Source: Ferroglobus sp. (GTDB lineage: Archaea; Halobacteriota; Archaeoglobi; Archaeoglobales; Archaeoglobaceae). Taken from it: 6,190 nucleotides of DNA. The notes beneath the pieces are model-generated. The model had not been told where the DNA came from. It saw nothing but the letters and a program-made list of their open reading frames with translations, and did not search any database. This document shows positions 1-6,190 of this stretch, piece after piece. The DNA lies in contig WAQS01000055.1 of NCBI GenBank assembly GCA_015520115.1, positions 1 through 6,190 on the forward strand, written 5' to 3'. The stretch's first letter is position 1. Each line of letters starts with the position of its first letter. The position numbers and the translations under genes are program-made.

Positions 1-37
1 ACCTTTGAGCGACTTTTGTGTAGTCTTCCGGTGACAT
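1..37 (-). CDS. Possible 5' start of a divergent gene (partial)
   Basis: Reading leftward from an ATG at 37-35, the frame stays open to the window edge and gives MSPEDYTKVAQR, a protein-like composition. No Shine-Dalgarno sequence lies upstream. The AT-rich element at about 71-83 also reads as a TATA box on this strand, which would put a transcript start near 52 and leave a very short leader. Only 12 codons are visible, so coding by chance cannot be excluded and no function can be proposed. The alternative, that these bases end an upstream plus-strand gene (frame open from 1 to a TGA at 49-51), looks less likely but is not ruled out. Confidence 0.3.
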   Translation of the reverse strand, partial: MSPEDYTKVAQR

Positions 38-66
38 TTAAATGGCTTTGAACGAAATCGACCTTA

Positions 67-82
67 GCGAAAATTTTAAATA
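67..82 (+). promoter_or_regulatory. BRE/TATA promoter of hsp20
   Basis: A purine-rich BRE-like stretch (GCGAAA, 67-72) runs into the TATA element TTTTAAATA (74-82). With the usual archaeal spacing of about 25 bp, transcription would start near 103-106, which leaves a leader of roughly 30 nt that contains the ribosome binding site. The element is nearly symmetric and could also serve the opposite strand. Confidence 0.7.
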
Positions 83-91
83 CTAATTACG

Positions 92-106
92 CTAACTTAA
101 AGTTAG
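92..106 (+). promoter_or_regulatory. HSR1-type heat shock operator palindrome
   Basis: The sequence CTAACTT-A-AAGTTAG is a perfect 15-bp palindrome with 7-bp arms. It matches exactly the CTAAC-N5-GTTAG motif reported for the Archaeoglobus fulgidus heat shock repressor HSR1, which controls hsp20 and cdc48 genes there. It lies 9 bp downstream of the TATA box and covers the predicted start of transcription, a position where a bound repressor would block polymerase recruitment. The palindrome and its position are seen directly; the identity of the regulator is inferred from the motif. Confidence 0.75.
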
Positions 107-120
107 GATTACTAAGTTAA

Positions 121-129
121 GGAGGTGAT
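121..129 (+). promoter_or_regulatory. Strong ribosome binding site of hsp20
   Basis: GGAGGTGAT is fully complementary to the archaeal 16S rRNA 3' end and sits 4 nt before the ATG at 134. It fixes the hsp20 start and shows that this mRNA, unlike those of the downstream amt and cooC genes, is leadered. Confidence 0.85.
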
Positions 130-133
130 GTAA

Positions 134-547
134 ATGAGGATTTTCGACCCCTTTGAAGAGTTGAGGAGGATGCAGGAGAGGATGAGCAGACTGCTCGAAG
201 AGTTTGACAGGTTTGCTTTCGAGAGAGAAATAACGGCGCCGCTTGATATTATAGACGAGGGAGACAGATTTAGAATCGTTGTCGACCTGCCAGGATTCAA
301 CAAGGAGGACATAAACGTCTACGTGGAAAACGGAGACCTCGTGATTAAAGCTGAAAGAAAGGAGGAGAAAGAAGAGGAAGGTAGGAACTTCATCAGGAAA
401 GAGAGAAAATATGGCGAGGTTTACAGGAGAGTCTCGCTGCCGAGCGAAGTCGACATTGATAAGATTTCAGCGAAGTACAACAATGGCGTTCTTGAGATAA
501 TCATCCCGAAGGTCGAAAAAGAAAAGAAGGTCATTAAAATAGAGTGA
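134..547 (+). CDS. hsp20: Small heat shock protein, Hsp20/alpha-crystallin family
   Basis: This is a 137-aa ATP-independent holdase chaperone of the cytoplasm, which in this family assembles into large oligomers and keeps denaturing proteins soluble. A short amphipathic N-terminal arm (residues 1-33, rich in Arg, Glu and Phe) precedes the alpha-crystallin domain (about 34-127). That domain carries DLPGF (51-55) and the family hallmark NNGVLEIIIPK (116-126). The C-terminal I-x-I oligomerisation motif is IKI at 134-136. Length and layout are those of archaeal Hsp20. The highly charged loop at about 72-92 is the variable dimerisation loop. The start is set by a perfect RBS. The gene stands alone, between an HSR1-type operator upstream and T-rich terminator-like DNA downstream, so it is probably a heat-inducible monocistronic unit. 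Confidence 0.95.
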   Translation: MRIFDPFEELRRMQERMSRLLEEFDRFAFEREITAPLDIIDEGDRFRIVVDLPGFNKEDINVYVENGDLVIKAERKEEKEEEGRNFIRKERKYGEVYRRVSLPSEVDIDKISAKYNNGVLEIIIPKVEKEKKVIKIE

Positions 548-551
548 TCGT

Positions 552-584
552 TTTCTAAAAATTTTTAGAAATTTTTCCAATTTT
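552..584 (+). terminator. Oligo-T terminator with perfect palindrome after hsp20
   Basis: Starting 5 bp after the hsp20 stop, positions 552-571 form a perfect 20-bp palindrome (TTTCTAAAAA and its complement). It is followed by T runs at 572-576 and 581-584, with another T5 inside the palindrome at 562-566. Archaeal RNA polymerase terminates at clustered T tracts, so this fits the end of the hsp20 transcript. The exact symmetry could equally be a protein-binding site upstream of amt. Confidence 0.6.
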
Positions 585-587
585 GTG

Positions 588-604
588 AAAATTTCATAAA
601 TTTT
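588..604 (+). repeat. AT-only inverted repeat upstream of the amt promoter
   Basis: AAAATTT (588-594) and AAATTTT (598-604) form a 7-bp inverted repeat with a 3-nt spacer, ending about 20 bp before the amt TATA box. The position would suit an activator or repressor of the nitrogen genes. The sequence is pure A/T in a T-rich intergenic region, so it may be chance. Confidence 0.3.
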
Positions 605-623
605 AAGCACTATTCTTAAACAT

Positions 624-632
624 CTTTAAATA
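624..632 (+). promoter_or_regulatory. TATA promoter of amt-glnK, predicting a leaderless mRNA
   Basis: CTTTAAATA (624-632) is a good archaeal TATA box. Its centre near 629 places the transcription start at about 652-656, on top of the amt ATG at 655. No Shine-Dalgarno sequence lies between 633 and 654. The geometry therefore predicts a leaderless or nearly leaderless transcript. I recognise no GGAA-N6-TTCC type NrpR operator around it. Confidence 0.6.
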
Positions 633-654
633 TCCTTCAAAAAGCTCCCACTCC

Positions 655-1753
655 ATGGAGCCAAACAGCTGGATACTGACCTCAGCAGCCTTGGTAATGC
701 TAATGGTCCCGGGACTTGCGCTGTTCTATGCTGGGATGGTAAGAAAGAAAAACGCCGTGAACATGATAATGCTTTCACTAATTTCATACGTTATCGTCAG
801 TTTGCAGTGGGTTCTCTTCGGTTACAGCTTATCCTTTGGAGATGGAAGCGATTTCATCGGATTTCCTTCTCCAATGCCCGAAGACCTCTTCGCTTTCTAT
901 CAATTAACCTTCGCAGCCATCACTCTTGCGATTATAACCAGTGCTGCCGCGGAAAGAATGAAATTTTCCTCATTTATACTCTTCGGGCTGCTTTGGACAA
1001 CCTTCGTTTACGATCCCTTTGCAAAATGGCTGTGGGGGAACGGGTGGCTTGCGAAACTTGGAGCTTTGGACTTTGCTGGAGGAGCTGTCGTTCACATAAG
1101 CTCTGGCTTCGGTGCATTAGCTCTCGCATTAGCTCTCGGAAATAGAGCTGGCTATGGGGAGCATGACATCGAGGCTCACAACATTCCGATGACCCTGCTC
1201 GGTGCTGGATTGCTCTGGTTCGGATGGTTTGGTTTCAACGGAGGAAGCGCTTTGGCGGTGAACGAAACTGCCGTTAGGGCAGTTATAGTTACGAACACAG
1301 CCGCCGCAACCGGAGCTTTGGTATGGCTTTTGATAAGTTTGAGGAGCGGAAGAGTTGGCTCGTTAGCCTTTGTTACTGGAGCGATAGCTGGACTCGCTTC
1401 CATAACTCCGGCAGCTGGCTTCGTTACGATTTGGCAGTCGATAGTCATAGGCATCATTGCTGGAGTTCTCTGCTACTATGCGATGGTTTTCAGGGTGAAG
1501 AGGAGGATAGACGAAAGCCTTGACGCTTGGGCGATCCACGGAGTTGGGGGAGCGATAGGAATGCTAATGCTCGGAGTGTTCAACGGAAACTTCGTTCCTC
1601 AGCTTGTAGCAGTGGTTGTAACAATAACCTACGCTTTCGTCGTCACCTACATAATAGCCAAGGTCGTTGATGCTGTGATTGGACTGAGGGTGAGTGAAGA
1701 AGAGGAGTACGTGGGTTTGGACATCTCCCAGCATGGAGAAGAGGCGTACTCGT

Positions 1754-1755
<2 letters not shown>
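655..1755 (+). CDS. amt: Ammonium transporter, Amt/MEP/Rh family
   Basis: This 366-aa integral membrane channel conducts ammonium in trimers of 11-helix subunits. The pore residues can be placed by direct alignment with E. coli AmtB: Phe gate F86 and F194, W127 and S198 of the outer ammonium site, D139 in the signature LDFAGG, and the twin histidines H147 (VVHISSG) and H295 (AIHGVGG). The conserved cytoplasmic tail is present (GLRV at 343-346, GLD at 354-356, HGEEAY at 360-365); it couples subunits and receives GlnK. There is no cleaved signal peptide, and the start is fixed by promoter geometry rather than an RBS. The protein is compact, with short loops. Where AmtB has His in YIPIAH, this protein has K124 (YDPFAK). 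glnK follows after 6 nt, so channel and regulator are co-transcribed, presumably induced under nitrogen limitation. Confidence 0.96.
1114..1137 (+). repeat. 12-bp tandem repeat inside amt
   Basis: GCATTAGCTCTC occurs twice back to back without a mismatch and encodes (Ala-Leu)4 at residues 154-161, just after the first pore histidine. The distance from H147 to the conserved Arg164 equals that in E. coli AmtB, so the repeat adds no net length to the protein. Confidence 0.8.
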
Positions 1756-2867
<1,112 letters not shown>

Positions 2868-2870
2868 ACT

Positions 2871-2875
2871 CCTCC
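2871..2875 (-). promoter_or_regulatory. Ribosome binding site of the GPN GTPase gene
   Basis: On the minus strand GGAGG precedes the ATG (2867-2865) by 3 nt. It lies in the 29-nt gap after the DUF166 stop codon and supports internal translation initiation on a polycistronic message. Confidence 0.7.
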
Positions 2876-2896
2876 ATCGAGTTCGGGATTAAAATA

Positions 2897-3535
2897 TTAA
2901 TCTTTCAAAGCTTTTTCAACCTGCCTCTTGTGGATGTGAGCAGCCCGATGGATTTTCCCGTCAATTCCTCTGGAGGCGAAGCACGGGTATATTTGAGTGA
3001 GGTAACCGGCTTTGGTTGGAGCCTCATCAACTCTCATTCCAACGAGTTTTTCCGCAACAAACTTGGAAGAGCCGCATATGGAGCTTCTCTTCACTTTCAC
3101 AGACTTTATAATTCCGTCCTCGACTTCTATTTCAAACTCTGGCATTCCAAACTTTTCGAAGAATTCTTTAACATCCGGATCATCTATCTTCGGCGTTGCA
3201 CAGCAAATGTTCTCTACGAGGACATTTACCCCGTATTTTTTCCCGAGTTCCTCAAGCTGCTTTTTAGATCCGCTTTTAGCTCCTCCGGGTAGTAGAACGT
3301 ACTTAACTTTCCCAGCAGCCCTCCTGATTATTTCGTAGTTAACATCGGGATGCAAGGCGTAGCTAACTATTACATCGCATTTAAACAGCTCCTCAGGAAA
3401 ATGAAGCTCTTCTGGTTCGTCTATTATCTCCGGTAAATTCTGAGGAAGTTCGTAGGTGTAAACTTCAAAGAATTCCGATATCTCTTTCACAGCTCTTCTC
3501 CCGTACTTTCCTCTAAGAACCACTCCCACTCTCAT
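2897..3535 (-). CDS. DUF166 family protein (function unknown)
   Basis: This 212-aa soluble protein matches the archaeal DUF166 family as I know it; its biochemical function is not established. The N-terminal half (MRVGVVLRGKYG, CDVIVSYALHPD at 53-64, VKYVLLPGGAKSG at 77-89) looks like a Rossmann-type alpha/beta fold with a Gly-rich loop. The C-terminal half holds the cysteine motifs ENICCATPK (108-116, C111 and C112), SSICGSSKF (151-159, C154) and IYPCFASRG (182-190, C185), and ends with H196, H200 and H202 before a basic helix. Four cysteines plus a histidine cluster suggest a metal or Fe-S site, which is my inference. The ATG overlaps the end of the cooC-like gene by 23 nt and has no good RBS, so translation is probably coupled to it. 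That pairing hints at a role in metalloenzyme maturation or C1 metabolism. Confidence 0.85.
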   Translation of the reverse strand: MRVGVVLRGKYGRRAVKEISEFFEVYTYELPQNLPEIIDEPEELHFPEELFKCDVIVSYALHPDVNYEIIRRAAGKVKYVLLPGGAKSGSKKQLEELGKKYGVNVLVENICCATPKIDDPDVKEFFEKFGMPEFEIEVEDGIIKSVKVKRSSICGSSKFVAEKLVGMRVDEAPTKAGYLTQIYPCFASRGIDGKIHRAAHIHKRQVEKALKD

Positions 3536-4280
3536 CTTCGATCATTTCGAGAATTTTGCTCTTCAACTCCTTGAAGGGTTTGAGATCGCAAACCTTGTAT
3601 GGGGGAATTCCCTGAATGTCCGCTCTTATAAAACATTCGCTGTAGGGAATCACGCCAACTATCGGCTTGTCTATCTTCTCCAAAACTCTCCTCGTCATCT
3701 CGCCTTCTATGAATTTGTTCACCACGACACCTATTCTCGTAATCCCTATGTCAGCACCGAGCTTTTCTATCCTTTTTAACGTTTCTACGCTTCTCATCCC
3801 CGGTTCAACAACTGCCAAGAGAATGTCAACTCCTTTAGCCGTCCCCCTTCCGAGATGCTCTATACCTGCCTCCATGTCCATGATAAGGACGTCTTTTTCC
3901 CTGAATATAGCATGTCTCAAAATAGCTCTGAGAAAAGCGTTTTCGGGGCAAAAGCATCCCTCACCTCCTTTTTCTATAGTTCCTAAAACGAGAACTCTAA
4001 CTCCGTCTTCGTTTCTAACGGAATAAGCCTCAAAGATATCGTCAACCTTCGGATTTAGCTTGTAAGTTCCAAAAGGACCTCTAACTCTTTCGTCGATTAC
4101 GTCTTTAAGCTCGGAGAGGGGTTTAACGTTGTTAACTCCGAGGGCTGTCGGCAGGTTCATAGCTGAGTCGCAGTCTATTGCTGTGACGTTGTAGCCGTCC
4201 TTAGCAAAGAGGTGTGCTAAAACTGCAGCTATCGTAGTTTTTCCCACTCCCCCCTTCCCGGCTACAGCTATTTTTACCAT
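3513..4280 (-). CDS. cooC: CooC-like nickel-insertion ATPase (CO dehydrogenase maturation)
   Basis: This 255-aa MinD/ParA-type ATPase is close to the length of Carboxydothermus CooC1. That family dimerises on ATP and Ni/Zn binding and helps load nickel into the C-cluster of CO dehydrogenase. Visible motifs: deviant Walker A GKGGVGKTT (8-16) with signature Lys9, a switch-like DCDSAMNL (36-43), the metal-binding Cys-x-Cys at C109/C111 (GCFCPE), the family motif DMEAGIEHLGRGT (135-147), and VVNKF (186-190) as the base-recognition region. No cdh/acs gene lies in the window, so the target is inferred; Archaeoglobales use a CODH/ACS complex for the Wood-Ljungdahl pathway. It is the first gene of the unit cooC-DUF166-GPN, with a TATA box that predicts a nearly leaderless message and no Shine-Dalgarno sequence. 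Confidence 0.92.
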   Translation of the reverse strand: MVKIAVAGKGGVGKTTIAAVLAHLFAKDGYNVTAIDCDSAMNLPTALGVNNVKPLSELKDVIDERVRGPFGTYKLNPKVDDIFEAYSVRNEDGVRVLVLGTIEKGGEGCFCPENAFLRAILRHAIFREKDVLIMDMEAGIEHLGRGTAKGVDILLAVVEPGMRSVETLKRIEKLGADIGITRIGVVVNKFIEGEMTRRVLEKIDKPIVGVIPYSECFIRADIQGIPPYKVCDLKPFKELKSKILEMIEDESGSGS

Positions 4281-4301
4281 CGTTGAGAGTTAAAGCAAGA
4301 G

Positions 4302-4310
4302 GTATAAAAT
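4302..4310 (-). promoter_or_regulatory. TATA promoter of the cooC unit
   Basis: On the minus strand ATTTTATAC (4310-4302) is the only TATA-like element in this 67-bp intergenic region. A start about 25 bp downstream falls at 4280-4284, at the cooC ATG (4280). No Shine-Dalgarno sequence is present in CTTTAACTCTCAACG just before the ATG, so a leaderless mRNA is predicted. The rest of the gap (4311-4347) shows no clear terminator for the M42 gene, so some read-through from it is possible. Confidence 0.55.
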
Positions 4311-4347
4311 AGCTGCGTTGTTTTAACTTGTAGCCTAACATCTGCTT

Positions 4348-5382
4348 CTAAAAGAAATCCTTAGCCACTTCCACAGCTTTAGCAACAAGCTTCACCGCTT
4401 GTTCAGCATCTCTCAAATCGATAACCTCCACTGGGGTGTGAATGTATCTTGCCGGAACGCTAACGACTCCAGAAGGAATACCCTCCCTCGTTAGATGTAT
4501 TGCGGTGGCATCAGTTGTTCCTCCTTCCCCAACCTCAAGCTGAATTTCCACCTCAGCTTTTTTAGCCGAATCCTTTAACCATTCCAGAACTCTCTTTGAA
4601 GCGATCAATCCCCTTCCAGAAGCATCAGCTACCGTGATTACCGGCCCTTTCCCGAGTTTTATGTCCATGTATGCGCTTTCAGCTCCGGGAAAATCTGTGG
4701 CTGGTGCTGAATCGAGGACGAGAGCCACGTCCGGATTCAGTGAAAAAGCTGAAACCCTTGCTCCTTTTAGTCCGACTTCTTCTTGTACAGTCCCAACAGC
4801 ATAAACAGTTGCGTTAGTGTCGATTTTCTTCATCGCCTCGATCATAACAGCCAAACCGACTCTGTTATCAAAGGCTTTTCCGGTAACTCTCTTCCCGAGC
4901 TTAACGACCTCTCTGTCCATCGTTACCGGCGATCCGATGTCTATTCCCATTTCTTTTACTTCTTCCCTACTCTCAGCCCCTACGTCAACGAACATGTCCT
5001 TTATCTCAATAACCTTCTTTCTTTCATCCTCCTTCATCAGATGGGGTGGTTTGCACCCAACAACTCCGTAAACCTTCCCCTTGCTTCCGTGGACTATCAC
5101 CCTCTGATTCAAAACCGTCTGGGAAAACCAACCTCCAATGGGCGTTATCCTCAAAAATCCTCTGTCATCAATGTGCTTCACCATAAATCCTATCTCGTCG
5201 ATGTGGGCGGCAAGCATTATCTTAAAGTCGTCTCCTTCCTTAACGCAAACTATGTTGCCGAGCTTATCAACTTTCACCTCATCAACGTAGCTTTCCAATT
5301 CCTCTCTAACGATCTCCCTCACTTCCTCTTCGTAGCCCGAAATTCCGTGGGCGTCGCTCAACCTCTTAATCAATTCGAACAT
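4348..5382 (-). CDS. M42 family metallo-aminopeptidase (TET/FrvX type)
   Basis: This 344-aa cytoplasmic dinuclear-metal peptidase belongs to a family that forms 12-subunit tetrahedral (TET) particles trimming peptides from proteasomal or other proteolysis. The metal and catalytic residues are all present: H60 and D62 (AAHIDEIG), bridging D172 (KAFDNRVG), general base E201 with metal ligand E202 (VQEEVG), D224 (LVLDSA) and H315 (RYIHTP). The GGTTDA segment near residue 290 is also typical. The start at 5382 is chosen over the longer ATG at 5403 because GGAGTGAT lies just upstream, the 7-residue extension would overlap the previous gene, and homologues start near this Met. The gap to the phi stop is only 4 nt, so the two form an operon. 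Substrate preference (deblocking, glutamyl or leucyl) cannot be read from the sequence. Confidence 0.94.
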   Translation of the reverse strand: MFELIKRLSDAHGISGYEEEVREIVREELESYVDEVKVDKLGNIVCVKEGDDFKIMLAAHIDEIGFMVKHIDDRGFLRITPIGGWFSQTVLNQRVIVHGSKGKVYGVVGCKPPHLMKEDERKKVIEIKDMFVDVGAESREEVKEMGIDIGSPVTMDREVVKLGKRVTGKAFDNRVGLAVMIEAMKKIDTNATVYAVGTVQEEVGLKGARVSAFSLNPDVALVLDSAPATDFPGAESAYMDIKLGKGPVITVADASGRGLIASKRVLEWLKDSAKKAEVEIQLEVGEGGTTDATAIHLTREGIPSGVVSVPARYIHTPVEVIDLRDAEQAVKLVAKAVEVAKDFF

Positions 5383-5384
5383 GC

Positions 5385-5392
5385 TATCACTC
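5385..5392 (-). promoter_or_regulatory. Ribosome binding site of the M42 peptidase gene
   Basis: GGAGTGAT (5392-5385 on the minus strand) contains the TGA stop of the phi gene and ends 2 nt before the ATG at 5382. It decides the start and implies stop-start coupling with the upstream gene. Confidence 0.7.
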
Positions 5393-5956
5393 CAAAACCG
5401 CATGTCTTTCGGCGAGATCCTTCTCGCTTAAATTTTTGATCCTCATCAACTCGGCAACAAGTCCATCAAGAAATATCAGGCTCATGAGCTCAAACATCGT
5501 TCCGAGGGGGGCGATTTGAGAAAGCTCATCGTTTATTTCGTTTTTTAACTTTCCTTTAATCAAAACGATTACGTCGCTCATCTGAGCTAAGCTTGAGTTC
5601 GGATTACCCGTTATTGCCACGAGCTTTGAGCCTATCATCTCTTTAGCTTTTTTGCTTATGTTCACGACCGATGTAGTTTCTCCAGAGCCTGAAATTGCGA
5701 TTAGCACGTCCTCTTTATCAATCCTCGGAGTTACCGTTTCACCAACAACGTAAACGTTGTAGCCAAGGTGCATAAGCCTCATCGCGAAAGCCTTTGCGAC
5801 AAAACCGCTTCTCCCGGCGCCCATTACAAAAATTCTTTTAGCTCCTTGAATGGCGTTAATAAGCTCGTTTAAGTTCTCCTCATTGATATCGGCTTTTATT
5901 TGATCGATGAACATTTTGACGGTGTCAAGGAATCTGAAGATCATCTCGCCTACCAT
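5387..5956 (-). CDS. hxlB: 6-phospho-3-hexuloisomerase (SIS domain)
   Basis: This 189-aa SIS-fold enzyme interconverts 3-hexulose 6-phosphate and fructose 6-phosphate. In archaea it works with hexulose-phosphate synthase in the reversed ribulose monophosphate pathway, supplying ribulose 5-phosphate and releasing formaldehyde. It resembles Methanocaldococcus MJ1247 throughout: GAGRSGFVAKAFAMRLMHLG (46-65), GETVTP (72-77), the phosphosugar loop SGSGET (89-94), APLGTMFE (149-156) and a C-terminal RHAVLE with H185. The start at ATG 5956 is preferred because the G-rich RBS GGGGGGTGG (5967-5959) would overlap the alternative GTG at 5962, which adds two residues; an ATG at 5944 is also possible. No synthase gene (hps) lies beside it here, and the fused hps-phi form of some archaea is absent. 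It is followed by the M42 peptidase gene. Confidence 0.94.
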   Translation of the reverse strand: MVGEMIFRFLDTVKMFIDQIKADINEENLNELINAIQGAKRIFVMGAGRSGFVAKAFAMRLMHLGYNVYVVGETVTPRIDKEDVLIAISGSGETTSVVNISKKAKEMIGSKLVAITGNPNSSLAQMSDVIVLIKGKLKNEINDELSQIAPLGTMFELMSLIFLDGLVAELMRIKNLSEKDLAERHAVLE

Positions 5957-5989
5957 TCCCACCCCCCTAATTGTTTGGTAAGGTTGCGG

Positions 5990-5998
5990 CTATAAAAG
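5990..5998 (-). promoter_or_regulatory. TATA promoter of the phi-M42 unit
   Basis: CTTTTATAG, read on the minus strand directly after the stop of the preceding gene (6000-6002), is a TATA box. The predicted start near 5969 gives a leader of about 13 nt that still includes the G-rich RBS at 5967-5959. This fits an independent transcription unit for the isomerase and peptidase. Confidence 0.55.
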
Positions 5999-5999
5999 A

Positions 6000-6190
6000 T
6001 TAATCAATCAATGAACTCTCCAAAATTTCTCTCGTTACCTCCTCTGCCACCTCTTCTTTCGAACCTCCAGCGAGGATTACAATTTTTTTACTGTTAATTG
6101 TTAAAAATGATCTGATCATTTCCCTGAGGTCTTCGACTCCGATCCCGTCTCCCATGTATTCCCCTTCAAAGATGTCCAAGCCCAAGTACC
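6000..6190 (-). CDS. 3' fragment of an unrecognised gene
   Basis: The reading frame enters from the right edge and ends at a TAA at 6002-6000, giving at least 62 codons. The TTG at 6185 is probably not the start: the frame stays open to the edge (a Tyr codon just before it) and no RBS precedes it. A genuine start at ATG 6155 is possible, because a GGGGA stretch lies 5 nt upstream, but it would leave a 51-aa protein. The visible part has an acidic, Gly-rich segment (FEGEYMGDGIGVEDL), a helix, a hydrophobic strand with a Gly-Gly turn (KKIVILAGGSKEE) and a final acidic helix, as in the last beta-alpha unit of an alpha/beta protein. I do not recognise the family. It ends 43 nt before the phi start and may be upstream of the same locus. 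Confidence 0.65.
   Translation of the reverse strand, partial: YLGLDIFEGEYMGDGIGVEDLREMIRSFLTINSKKIVILAGGSKEEVAEEVTREILESSLID

Noticed and set aside
1176..1457. Minus-strand open frame inside amt
   Set aside because: It lies opposite conserved membrane segments of Amt, and no promoter or RBS is seen.
2889..2900. TATA-like element just upstream of the GPN gene
   Set aside because: The predicted transcription start (about 2870) would remove the clear GGAGG site at 2871-2875, so co-transcription with DUF166 is the simpler reading.
3667..4026. Plus-strand open frame opposite cooC
   Set aside because: It is antisense to conserved CooC motifs and has the Ser/Pro/Thr-rich composition of a shadow frame, with no start signal.
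4320..4340. HSR1-like half sites (TTAAC and CTAAC) upstream of cooC
   Set aside because: The two elements are in the same orientation rather than inverted, and the second arm is imperfect, so they do not make the palindrome seen before hsp20.
5383..5403. Longer N-terminus of the M42 peptidase (MRFWSDS extension from ATG 5403)
   Set aside because: It overlaps the phi gene, lacks an RBS and is not expected in the family, whereas the ATG at 5382 has GGAGTGAT just upstream.
4783..5439. Plus-strand open frame of 218 codons opposite the M42 and phi genes
   Set aside because: It is antisense to two proteins with complete catalytic motifs, has no RBS or family likeness, and its composition (many Ser, Asn, Leu and His) is typical of an antisense shadow.

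Overview
The window looks like a piece of chromosome from a thermophilic euryarchaeon, most likely of the order Archaeoglobales. Support for this: archaeal TATA-type promoters, strong GGAGGTGAT-type ribosome binding sites mixed with apparently leaderless starts, an archaeal gene set (GPN-loop GTPase, DUF166 protein, 6-phospho-3-hexuloisomerase, M42 aminopeptidase, CooC-like ATPase), and a CTAAC-N5-GTTAG palindrome in front of the hsp20 gene, the motif described for the Archaeoglobus fulgidus heat shock regulator HSR1. The genus cannot be fixed from this stretch. Coding is dense, and no gene-free stretch exceeds about 110 bases.

Left part (1-2112, plus strand): after a possible divergent gene start at the left edge comes a small heat shock protein gene with its own promoter, operator and strong RBS. 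A T-rich intergenic region with a perfect 20-bp palindrome (terminator-like) follows. Then comes an amt-glnK pair: an ammonium channel whose promoter geometry predicts a leaderless mRNA, and its PII partner 9 nt downstream with its own RBS. The channel keeps the Phe gate, twin His and C-terminal tail. The PII protein keeps the pore-plugging Arg47 but has Ile in place of the Tyr51 modification site.

Right part (2106-6190, minus strand): all genes point left and appear to form two main transcription units. One starts at about 5970 and holds hxlB/phi (6-phospho-3-hexuloisomerase) and an M42 aminopeptidase, 4 nt apart. The other starts at about 4281 and holds a CooC-type nickel-insertion ATPase, a DUF166 protein overlapping it by 23 nt, and then a GPN-loop GTPase. 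The GPN gene meets glnK tail to tail with a 7-nt overlap. A 3' gene fragment that I do not recognise enters at the right edge.

Functionally the region is mostly housekeeping: proteostasis (Hsp20, M42 peptidase), nitrogen uptake and sensing (Amt/GlnK), C1 and pentose metabolism (Phi) and metallocofactor maturation (CooC). The least explained element is the DUF166 protein, with four cysteines and a His cluster, coupled to CooC. No mobile element, CRISPR array, tRNA or rRNA was seen.
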